NCBI RefSeq assembly: GCF_029633865.1
Contig: NC_079216.1
Location: 18,034,005-18,098,004, forward strand
Direction: 5' to 3'
Source: Lampris incognitus
Taxonomy: Eukaryota; Chordata; Actinopteri; Lampriformes; Lampridae
Length of the DNA stretch: 64,000 nt
The translations under genes were made by a program, and so were the position numbers. The notes under the pieces are model-generated. The model worked only from the letters and a program-made list of their open reading frames with translations. It made no database searches and was not told where the DNA came from. Of the stretch, positions 12,601 through 24,700 are shown one piece after another (the first letter of the stretch is position 1; each line of letters begins with the position of its first letter).

Positions 12601-15600
12601 AATACACGTTCTTGTTCTGTGCGTGAGAGGCACTCCTCTGGTACACCGCGATTTCATAGAAATTTCAACAGTGGGGTATCCGTGTTTCGGGCCATGGTGA
12701 TGTCAGTTCTGGTCCTGGGTACAACATTAAACTGCAACTGTCGGGTCATCGGTGACTAAACCGGTACCCTCACTTCAACCCCTGGGCTGTTGTGAGGAGG
12801 ATGTGTGGACAACCCAGCAGGACTAAAAACAAAACCTGTCTATGGGCGGGTGAGTTCCTCTGTGAACCAACGGCCATCCATACCTGGAAAGGAGATAGGT
12901 ACTCCCCCTACTGGAACACAATGATGACTCAACCAAACTCAAATCACCATAAACGGTGGCAGAGACATGTTGAGGCATCAGCTGTGCTCCTACGACCTCC
13001 ATAGGTTACAGAACTGATGATGATGATGATGTCAGTTCATTGGAAAAGGCCAAGTGCTGCTAGTTCACAACCACCTCTGTCCGAGACCAACTTTTATCAT
13101 GTTATAACGTGAAACTTATCACATTATAACGTGAAACGTTTTATGTTAAAAAGTAAGTTATCACGTTTTGTTTTTTTTTGTGGATGTCTGTAATCGTTCA
13201 CTGTATGTTTCTCTTTCTGTATCTCTAATCTCTCTCTCTCTCTCACCTCCTCCCTACTGCTGGTCCAGTTGAGGAGCAGTGCCTCTGTGGCTCCAGGAGG
13301 CCTCCCTCTGCAGTGGGTGGAGTGCCAGGCCTCAGTGCTCCTCCTCACCATGATGCAGCGCTGCTCCTCCCAGTATGACCTCCACAAGTTGCTCCAGCTC
13401 TTGGCCGAGGTGGAGAGACTCCTCAAGTCAAATGGTGAGTCTGGGTGCAGGGAGAGGTGAGGTCTGGGAGGGGGAGTTACGGTGAAGTCAGCTTCTGGGT
13501 CAAATGAACCCCCCCCCCCCAACCTCAAGCTGTGATCCTAAAGAACTGCTGAGCCGCAAAGTCCGCAGTTCCTCGTAGTATGTGCAAACCTGCTTGGCCG
13601 ACAATAGAACCAGGATACATAGGGCCAGATGTACTAACATTTTGCCCCAGTGCAAACTCTCTCTGTAGTGAAAAGCAGTTGTTTAGATTTACTGTATGAT
13701 GGATTGGATATTTTGTGCAGATGAAAGGAGGGAATGGGTTAGTAAAACTTCTATGCACACAAGCATCATTGTTCATTCATATATTTGTTTACTTAGTTTT
13801 TTGTCCACCTTTTTCTCCCCAATTGTACTTGGCCAATTACCCCACTCTTCCGAGCCGTCCCGATCTCTGCTCCACCCCCTCTGCCGATTCAGGGACGGCT
13901 GCAGACTACCACATGCCTCCTCGAATACATGTGGAGTCGCCAGCCGCTTCTTTTCACCTGACAGTGAGGAGTTTCACCAGAGGGACGTAGCTCATGGGAA
14001 GATCACGCTACCCCCCCCCCAGTTCCCCCACCCCAAGAAAAGGCGCCCTGACCTAAGGTCTAAGGACAGGATGTTGTGTTGCTGTTAAGCCCAGTGAGGC
14101 AAATTTGTGATGTTGGGCTATACAAATAAAATTGACTTCACTTGACTTGACTTGACCGTCCAGAGGAGGCGCTAGTGCAGCGATCAGGACACATACCCAC
14201 ATCCGGCTTCCCACCCGCAGACATGGCCAATTATGTCTGTAGGGACGCCTGACCAAGCCAGAGGTAACGCGGGGATTCGAACCGGCGATCCCCATGTTGG
14301 TAGGCAACGGAATAGACCGCCACGCCACCCGGGCACCCTTGCTTATGCATTCATATCAGGATCAGAATCAAGTTGCCTTGTAGGTTTGCAGATACATGGA
14401 ATTTGATTCCGGTTTCGTGGCTCTCAGTGTATTTAACATAGAATAACAACACTACAACACAACAATCTTCAGGTATATACACACGGATTGACTTATACAG
14501 GAGAAATAAGAGGCGATAAAGTGCAATATATTATATGAATTAGCCTTTCTATTTAGAAAATATTGGTAGGCGATAATGAAAATAAGCAGCAAATATCTTT
14601 TATTAATGATGTTAGTAAACAAGATCTTGGTGACTGCAGATGTTATTTAACACATGAAAATGTTTTAACCCATTACGCCCCTGACATGGCAGCTGCTGCT
14701 CGGAGAAGGCAGCGTAGGATACAGAGGGAGAGAGTTTTGTCAAGATGTTTGAGTTTATTTACAATGTCAGAGGAAAACATAGTGTGAACATATCACCTGC
14801 CAAGGCACATTATACTCGATTTGTTGGAGGAATTCAAAGAAGACCTGGGACCACAAACCAGAGGGAGGCACACAATTCCAGCAATAACCAAACTCCTGCA
14901 CACACTTCATTTATTTGCCTGCAGTTAATGTAAGCAGACAGTGGCATCTGTAGCAGTAGTGTCACAGTGAGCATCATCACCCATGCTGTTGCAAGCCCTA
15001 AATGTACTCATGCAAAGAGTGCAAAATCATACATGGTTCCCAAATGACCAAGTTGCTCTCAATGTAATCAAACAGGGGTTTTATAACATTACTCACACTT
15101 ACAGACTAGAATTACTCACATTTACAGACAAGCATTACTAACATTTACAGACTAGCATTACTAACATTTACAGACTAGCATTACTCACATTTACAGACTA
15201 GCATTACTAACATTTACAGACTAGCATTACTCACATTTACAGACTAGCATTAATAACACTTACAGACTAGCATTACTAACATTTACAGACTAGCATTACT
15301 AACACAGACTAGCATTAATAACACTTACAGACTAGCATTACTAACATTTACAGACTAGCATTACTAACATTTACAGACTAGCATTACTAACATTTACAGA
15401 CTAGCATTACTAACACTTACAGACTAGCATTACTAACACTTACAGACTAGCATTACTAACATTTACAGACTAGCATTACTAACACTTACAGACTAGCATT
15501 ACTAACATTTACAGACTAGCATTACTAACATTTACAGACTAGCATTACTAACACTTACAGACTAGCATTACTAACACTTACAGACTAGCATTACTAACAT

Positions 15601-18600
15601 TTACAGACTAGCATTACTAACATTTACAGACTAGCATTACTAACACTTACAGACTAGCATTACTAACACTTACAGACTAGCATTACTAACACTTACAGAC
15701 TAGCATTACTAACATTTACAGACTAGCATTACACACATTTACATTGCGGAGTTCCCAGATGTACTTGGAACAGTTGAAGGGTTAACTTGCACAAAGCTGG
15801 TTTATGTAGCACCAGTTACGTTTACATTAACTAGGTTCCCCCGGGTTAATTATCCTGCCCGTGTTAAGTACATGCCCTTCTAAACCAGCCACCCTCATCA
15901 GTGTTAATTGTCAGCAAACTTGCACTAATTTGCGCTTTATGCCCCTTTTCCACTACATGGTACTGGCTCAACTCCATTTGACTCCACTCGCTTCTGTGTC
16001 GTTTTCCATTACTGTAACAGTACCCCCTCAGTGTGGCTGGTTGTCATAGCGATGCCTGGTTAAACTGCTGTGACGTCATCTTCAACGCGACCATTGTAAG
16101 AACAAGCAGCTACGAGGGTAAGAAATGTCTGTACCTCCTCGACAGACCTCGGCGTGGATTTTCAGCTCTCCATTTTTATTTTTTTATTTTTTTCAGTTTC
16201 AAAATGTACTTTTAAGATAACTCCGCTTTGATCGCTTCGGTATTTAAAAATGCCGGGTGATATCCCATGCACGCATTGATGATGCAGTGATGCAAAATGA
16301 CGCAGTGACGCATTTCTCTGACCAATCGGAAGTCTGCTTTGATTTTGGTACCCGCCCCGGTTTTCTTGGAACCTCAACAGCGGTGGTACCAGAAAAGTGG
16401 TAACAGTTACCAAAATGCCGGTACTTTCAAGTAATGGAAAACGAAGGGCGAGTGGAGTCGAGTTGACCCAGTACCATGTAGTGGAAAGGGGGGATTAGTA
16501 TGTCTGGGCCTTAATGTCCTACAAAACACAGCTGTTGTTTGCCTTTGTTGTGAACAGAACGATGCTACATCATCTTAGATGCATCTGAATACGAGACTTT
16601 CTTACCTGTTGTCATTGCCTTCATTGTTGTGATTTTTGTACGATTTTTAGCAAATCTCTTCAGAACATCTGTCAAGTTATGTTTGTTTCATTTTCTACTA
16701 AGCTCGTTGCAGACTCCAGTTTAGTCCGGTGTTCTTTCACCGTTAAATATTTGAATATAAAACCTCGTCTCAGCGACTGTGACTTAATGTTCAGGAACTG
16801 CTGAAATGAGTTTTGTTTCAAAGTTCCTGGTTTACACTGAGCTGATTTCAGCAGCTTGTAAATAACCAGCGAGCCGGCAGCGCACGGCGTGATCCCTCCT
16901 CAGCCCGGCAGCCGCCGTACAGGAAGTGTCCTCATGTGGAAATTACTCTCTGCTCTCCTCCCCTCTCCCTTCGTCCTTTCTGTCCTCCCATCTCTTTTCT
17001 CATTTCCTTTCCTCTTCACCGCCTTCCCCTCATGTCCTCTGGTCTTGTTTTCTCCTTCTTTGCTCTTCTCCACTCCTCTTCCTTCTCCTCTACTCATCTC
17101 TTCCCCTCTCGCCTTTCATCTCCTTTCCTCATTTTTTCTCCTTATCTCTGCCCTGTCTGTCTTCCTCGCTCTTTTATGTTTCTTCTCCTCTTCTCCTCTA
17201 CCTCTCCTTGCCTCTTCTTTCTGTTCTGACCCACTCCTCATTTTTCTTCTGTCCTCTTTCCCTTCCCACCCCATATCCTCCTCTCTTCTTCTCTCCTTTC
17301 TGCTCTGTCTCCTCTTTGGTGTTAGGAACTTGTGGCTTTCAAAAATCTCAGCTCGCAAATAAAGCATCTTTGGTCATGCTTTATAATGAGTGTCTGTAAA
17401 TATTGATTAATTATAACAGAAATAGGGCATATCTAAGCTCTTACAATACACTTGTTAAAAAGAAACTAAACACTTGGACCATTTTAGTGAGACATTGACA
17501 GTCTAAAAACCATGTGAAGGTTAAAAACATGGCAGGCTGGTCTTGGTACTCTGTGATATAAGCATAGCAGGATAAACACACCTGCAGCTTATAACATTGA
17601 TAATGGATCTGTTGGATTTGGGTGTACCAACACATCTTTCAGCATTGTTAGACAGAGAGGCGGCACTAACAATTGTCAGTAGTACTGTCAGTTTGGTTCC
17701 TTGACACACCTAAATCTAACAGACCCTTTATAATGTTAAGTAAAAATCCCGAAGATTCTCGCTTAAATAAATGCTTGTTAAGTTGCTGTCTTTCACATGG
17801 TGAAACATGGCGATGCAATGACGATTCAGTCTGTCGGCCGAGGATCAACCCCTTGGCGACATCCATCCATTATCCAGACCACTTATCCTTACTCAGGGTC
17901 GCGGGGATGCTGGAGCCTATCCCAGCAGTCATTGGGCAGCAGGCAGGGAGACATGCTGGACAGGCCATCACAGGCCCCACCACCACCACCACCACACAAA
18001 CACCTAGGGACAATTTAGTACAGCCAGTTCACCTGACCTACATGTCTTTGGACTGTGGGAGAAAACCGGAGCACCTGGGGGAAACCCTCGCAGACACGGG
18101 GATAACATGCAAACTCCACACAGAGAACGACTCGGGACGACCCCCAAGGTTGGACTACCCCAGGGCTCGAACCCAGGACCTTCTTACTGTGAGGCAACCA
18201 CACTAACCACTGTGCCACCGCGCCCTTGGCGACATTCCCACCAAAATTCCAATCGTCGTATAGGTAGTGACGGATTTACTTCACCCAGCAGTGGTTGGTT
18301 CACCAGAGAGGATAAGTGGAACAAACTTTGGTTGCGTATGAAATCACATACTACTTAGTACACATGTATAGCATGTATTATCTTTTAGCATGTTATTATT
18401 ATATGAGTAAAAAGTACGTCTGTTGGGATATACTACGTCATAGAGCTGTGGCACTTTCAGCTCTTTGCAGGTTAATGACAACATGCTGTGCACAAGCCTC
18501 TACTGTGTGATAACATCTTTTCTTTTTTAAATGTAAAAATAAATGATGATTCTAACCAGTTTACGCTCAGCATAGTGAAAAGTAATACTTGCATTTAAAC

Positions 18601-21600
18601 CATTCGGATTTTCTGCAGGTTTGGTTTTGTATCACCCTCCACCATTGTTGGTCATTGTCATGAAGTATCAGTGCATTGTGGGATAGTCATGCCACTGTAG
18701 TGTCCACTGTTTGCATATTCAGAAAGTTTTCTGGATGTAGTATGACATCCTGGTATTTTTCACGTACGATATGATGCATACTATGGTTTCGGACATACTA
18801 AAAACACTCACATACTGTTTTGGTGTACTTAATACGCTAGTATATGAATTCGGACGCAACTTCTGTGCTTCAGTGTTGTGAAAAACTGCCAAACTGTGGT
18901 GTATATTATGTCACAGCTCCTTAGAGTAAGTGTGTGTGTGTGCGCGTGTGCGTGTGTGTGTCTCCCTGTTGTGTGTCCAGGTCCAGACTTTAAGCAGCTG
19001 AGTCAGCTCAGTGAGTTGGTCCAGGGCACCTCGGTGTCCGTGTCCCCCAGGTTGCTGCAGAGCTGCTCCCCTGAGGTGGAGCGGGCAGAGTACCAGGACA
19101 TGGTGCTCCAGCTGCAGGCCAGGGGGCTCTTCAACCAGGCCAGGCAGGTGGCCGAGCTGGCTGGCCTGCCCATCGACAGCCTGCTCATCAGTCAGGTAAG
19201 CCAACTGCTCACCCAGTAGTGTGACTTTCTCTTACTGTTTCCAGTACACGGCATGTCAGACAGACAAGAGGCAGCTTAGGGTTCTGTGTCCAAATTCCTG
19301 AATGAGACATTTTCTCAACGGAACATTTTTTTTCTTTAGTGAATACGGTGTATTTTTCTCTCTGAAAGGCACTTCTGAGTACCTTTGAGCAAAAAAAATG
19401 ACACTCTATCCCCTCCGGGTTGCTGTTACATAACTGAGGCTCACCTCTTTAGCTAACCACAAGGGAACAGCTACACCTGTGAAGGGGTCAATTACATTCA
19501 TATTATCTACATAAGTATCATTAGTAGTAGTATTGATATTTGTACTAATATTATTAGAGGTAATGTTGGTATTGGTATTGGTATTATTAGCTACTGACTT
19601 CCTTACTTATTTCAAGAAAGGCCTAAAACTTCCCTCTTCAAGGTCTACCTTAATCCTTAAATGGTCTCTATAGTAGCGCTTTGCAGTGACCATGAATGAG
19701 CACAAGCTTTTACTATTGTACCTTTACTTACTTGAACACTACTGTTGTTGATGTCTACTATTGAGCCCTTTGCTACTTGTACTTGCCACTTCTATGTTAT
19801 TATTTGCCCGGTTCTACTGTTTTCTGGCAACATTTACCTACTTTATGTTTGGATTCTGTTTCTCGGTGCTGTAAGGTGTACCCACTCATGGCTATGATGT
19901 GATTTCTGTGTAGTGCTCTATGATGCCAGTTGGTAATATTGGTTGCACTTTATTTTAGGGCAGGGGTGTCAAACTCCAGGCCTCGAGGGCCGCAGTGTCT
20001 GCAGGTATTTATTGCAACCATGCACTACACCACCTGATTAAACTAGTTCCCTTCCCTCCTTGATCCAGGAGGTGAGCTAATTAGTGAAGTCAGGTGGTAT
20101 AATGCACGGTTGCAACCAATACCTGCAGACACTGCGGCCCTCGAGGCCTGGAGTTTGACACCCCTGTTTTAGGGGGTCGGAAATTACCTAGTAATTTCCT
20201 AGTAATATGGTGGTAATTATCACGTAATTTCTTAGAAATAAGGTTGAAATTACCTTGTAATTTGGGTTAGGGTTAGTGTTAGGGTTGGCTGTAAAATTAC
20301 CTGTAAAAACTACCACCTTATTACTAGGAAATTACAAGGTAATTTCAACCTTATTTCTAAGAAATTACTTGATAATTACCTCCTTATTACTAGGAAATTA
20401 CTAGGTAATTTCCGACCCCCTAAAATAAAGTGTTACCGTAATATTTTGAATTTATCTGGTAATTGCTAATGCTGTTGTAAGTTGCTTTAGATAAAAACAT
20501 CTACCAAATAGGGAAATGTAAATGTTAATGTCGAGGTAATATTAGTATTAATAATTATGATTAGTAATAATAATATTAATAAGTATTAGAATTATTAATA
20601 TTAGTAAATTAGTATTTGTAATATTAATATTATTCTCATTAGTTGTTAGTTTTAATATTGAAACTAGTTTTAATACTAATACTGGTATAAAGATGGCTAT
20701 TTCCCCTTTCTGCTGTGTTTCTCTGGATTAGATAGAGTAGTGGCTTCAGCCCAAATGATTAGAAATTACTCTTAGAGTGCAGAAATGAATCAACAAGGTT
20801 TCTGCAGAGACAGATATTACTTTATACAGGACAAAGGTTTTTAAATTTTATTTTTTCCTCATCTAGTTGCTCCAGGATGTGACAACCCAGAAGGCCAAGC
20901 AGCAGTGGAGCAGGATGGAGACACGTGTCAGTTTCTGGAAGAAATGCCACGACCAGTTCAAGACCCACAGCACTGACCCAGAGTCAGCCTCTCAGTTTTT
21001 CCTGTCCCAGGCAGAGGTTACGGGAGCCCCGTCAGAGCTGCTCAGCATCCAGGAGAGGTGCCTCCTGCTCTGTCTGGCCGGCCACTGGCTTTCCCTGCTC
21101 CACCATCTTCCCGTTGCTCGTCTGGAGGCTCTGGAGAAGCAGCTGTGGACCAGTCGGCTCCATCAGCAGGTCCTCCTATTTGCGATGGAGAAGGAGAGCG
21201 TGTTCAACCTGCCAGCGCCGGCTGTCAGTCCTGAACTGAACTCATATGAGGTGCTTATGAAAGAATTCTCCTTCTCCAACATTTCTGCCCTGAATCAGGA
21301 CAAACACCTTAGACTGCCAGGTCCCTCTGATGAGCAGAAGAGTGACTCAGAATTGGGACCAGAGGAGCGGAGTTTTCTGGCCTCTCTGGTTGACCAGCTG
21401 TTGGATGAGGGTGGGATCTACGAGGCCAGCCGGGTCTGTTGGTACTTCTCTCTGTTTCACCGGAACATGTGCCTGGTGCTGCACTGCCGCGGCTTGGCCT
21501 CCGGGGAGCTGGACCCTCAACCGCAGGAAGTGACCTCAGAGGCCACGTCCAGGGGGAGTGTTGCTAGCTGTAAGTGTCCTTTGTTCTCTTCATCAGAGTT

Positions 21601-21739
21601 ACAAAGGCAGTTAAACACAGCTAACTATTAAAATCCCATGAAAAACAGAGCAGATAATTAACAGATCAGAGAGAGCAGGTGCTATTTAGAAGTTGAAAAT
21701 ATTGCCAGCTTAGACCATCTCTCTCTCACTCTCTCACTC

Positions 21740-21781
<42 letters not shown>

Positions 21782-24700
21782 TCAGCTTCATCGCCCAGCA
21801 GTCTGTCCTCCTTTGTGATGGTGCCCCTCCCTGAGGACCAGGTGGTTGGCCACCTCCAATCACTGGTCAGTGAGTGTTGCCACGGCAACAACTACTGCAA
21901 GCAGGTCCTCAGCCTCTACCAGCTCTCCAAGGTACCTGGAAATCCACAGACCACCGGAATATTTATTGGGTTGTTTTCACTGAGCAAGACCTTCAACCAA
22001 CAGCCAGTTAACTGCCAAAGTGAATGATAGAGTAGACTCAGCAATGAGATACTAACAGACGTTTACCAATATTTGGTTGGTGGCTGGTCTGTATTTTTTT
22101 AAAGCGTTAGCTCTTCTGTGTTGTGCCACAGAAGAGATAACGCGTCAGGCCAGGACGCCACAGTCTACACCCATCTACAGGCCAGTAGCCACTCTTTCAA
22201 GGATGAGGATGTGCACGTCCTTGATAGGGAAAAACGCCATCTGTGTGAAGAGGGAATGACCATCCCTGAACCGGTGGGGGCCGGGGGGGGGGGGGGGGAC
22301 TAAGCGTACATCTGTTGCCAACTTACAATGCTGTGATTGCAACTATTCCCCAATCCTCTGTGAATAGTACACATGGCCATTGAAACTCTAGTTAATGCTC
22401 ACGGCAGTTTGCATATGAAACTGACCATTGTTTTCGGTCATTATGCCACGGTCTTGGGGTGGCACAGCGGCGCAGTGGTTAGTGCAATCGCCTCACACCA
22501 AGAGGAGTCCTGGGTTCTAACTCTGGGGTTGTCCATCCTTGGGGGTCGTCCCAGGACATTCTCTGTGCGGAGGTTGCATGTTGGCCTGTCCAGGGTGTTT
22601 CCCCGCCTGCCTCGCAATGACTGCTGGGATAGGCTCCAGCTTCCCCTGCGACCCGAATTCGGATAAGCAGCATGAATAATGGATGGATGGATGTCACTGT
22701 ATTGTTTATAAGGGTGGGGATACCTGCAGTTGAGCCTGAAGAGGTCACTTCGATGAGTGATGAAACGTATCGGTCAGTTAACATTGTGTCCAGATGAACT
22801 GATTCACCTTTCTGTGATTTCCTTACCTGGATTATTGAGCATGCATCAAGATGTTCAGTAAAGTAAAATATGCAAACTAAAAGCTGTACTGATTAAAATT
22901 AAAAGCATGGCAAGTCTCCAACATACTCAAATTATATTACTGAGGCTCCTGTGTCTCCAACAGGAGCTGCAGTGTTCATTTAGAGAGATCTCCAAGGAGG
23001 ATCCTCAGGTGGTGCTTGGGAAACTGCTGCTATCCAACCAGCCGGAGCGCTTCAAAAAAGCCCAGGCCTTCATCCGGGCGCAGGGCCTGACATCGGAATC
23101 CGTAGCCCAGCTGGTTTCTTCTGCTGTGGCCCAGGGCCTGCTGGCTGCTGCCCAGGAGTCAGAACCAGGTAAACGATGGCCCTCAGGACCATATCTAAAG
23201 AGTGATTGGCTGAGTTTTCTTTAACTGACAAGTCGCCAGTCAGCATCACAAAAGAGAGCAGAGACTGATGCTGACAACATGTCTCAGGATTCTCATAGAT
23301 GTGGTTCCGGCCATTTAGCTGCATGTTACCCGGAGAGACTCGCGAGGCTTGTGGTAATAGAATGGGCGTAAGTTCCTAAATCACCATTGTTATTACCACC
23401 GATAGGAAGGAAGTCAAGTTGTGAGACACAGAAACCTGGAAATGGGGGCGACAAATGTTTTGTAACCCCGGAAGATCAGAGATAGAATTGATGTGCTTTT
23501 TTTCCAACTTTTTGGTGTGTGTGTGTGTGTGTTTGTGCACATTTCTGTCTGTGTGACCAGTTGAGAGGCAGGTTTACAGGCCATCCGATGGGAGAGAAGT
23601 TTTCCTCCAGCTGGTCAGATTGTGTGATGACCCCAACCTGGTGGGGATTAAGCTGCTGGAGCACCTCTCCACAGTACCACTGAGAGACCTGGAGTGTAGT
23701 AAGATGCTTACAAGTACACAAACACACAAAGTCACACTCACTCACATGCACACAGAAATAGTGACACGCACCAGGGTCGACTGGTTGTAGACTCCTGTAG
23801 CAAGATGTTTTACTCAAGAATGGCTCCTTTAGCTCGGTAAAGCTCTTTAGAAATCCTAGAAGTAAAGATGGTTCTACCAGACTGAGTAAAATCGTATTGA
23901 ATATTCAAGCTGCCCCTTACCTTTCTGTTCTCACCTTCTCTCCCCCTCCCCTCCTCTTGTAGCTGTGGAGCTGTTGATTCTGGCCCATGACTGTTTCAGT
24001 GTGACCTGTAACATGGAGGGCATAGTCAGGGTCCTGCAGGCTGCGCGCCATCTCAGTCACGCCCACCTGGCCCCCAGTGAACACTATGGCCTCCTGGTGA
24101 GGCTGCCCACTGACACCCCTGACTCTGTCAGTGCCACACTAGAATATACATACACATTTGCATGTGCAGAACTTGGGCAGCACGGTGGCCTAGTGGTTAG
24201 CGCTGTCACCTCTCAGCGAGAAGGTCCTGGGTTCGAACCCTGGGGTCGTCCAACCTTGGGGGACATCCCAGGTCGTCCTCTGTGTGGAGTTTGCATGTTC
24301 TCCCCGTGTCTGCGGTGGGTTTTCTCCAGGTGCTCCGGTTTCTCCCACCATCAAAAAGACATGCATGTTAGGGTTAATACTCCTGTCTGTGACCCTGACT
24401 GAGGCATGGCGAGACGAACTGGAGTTGGTCCCCGGGTGCTGCACAGCGGCTGCCCACTGCCCCTAGCTACACAGCTAGGATGGGTTAAATGCTGAGCGTA
24501 ATTTGCCCACAGGAATGAATAAAGTATCTCAGAATAAAAGAAAAAACCATGTATTAGTTGTGGGAGTATTCTTGTATGTAGAAAGTAATTTATTTTCGTC
24601 GTCATAATATCATGACACAAAAATGTCAGTCATTTATGTATTGTGTTGGTGCCCTTCAGTGGTTGTGTGTGTCTATGTGTATCCATATCCCTGCAGGTGC

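Larger units (their letters stand above)
13620..16513 (+). mobile_element. PIF/Harbinger transposon, decayed, with later insertions
   Basis: The left end agggccagatgtactaac and the inverted right end aaggcccagacatactaatc match in the pattern known for fish Harbinger elements. Between them are transposase remnants (14690-15085 and 15744-15830), a SINE A copy, a 23-bp minisatellite and a separate MITE. The pairing of the two ends is an inference from their similarity. Confidence 0.6.
19591..20530 (+). mobile_element. L2 3' end, split by nested MITEs
   Basis: Sequence before 19940 (aacttccctcttcaaggtct) and after 20446 (ttgtaagttgctttagataa, then aatgtaaatgttaatg) forms an old L2 3' end without coding capacity. 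A 497-bp MITE interrupts it. Confidence 0.65.

Noticed and set aside
15090..15743. Regular spaced repeats that look like a CRISPR array
   Set aside because: The units are head-to-tail without unique spacers, in a vertebrate genome, so this is a minisatellite. The same applies to 44530-46735.
16889..17399. 157-codon Leu/Ser/Pro-rich ORFs in two frames
   Set aside because: They come from the pyrimidine-rich tract; the same composition opens several frames at once.
22276..22300. G-quadruplex at the G runs (also 9289-9299 and 25200-25216)
   Set aside because: Single long G runs, partly inside SINEs and prone to slippage; without four separate G tracts or any functional context the claim is weak.
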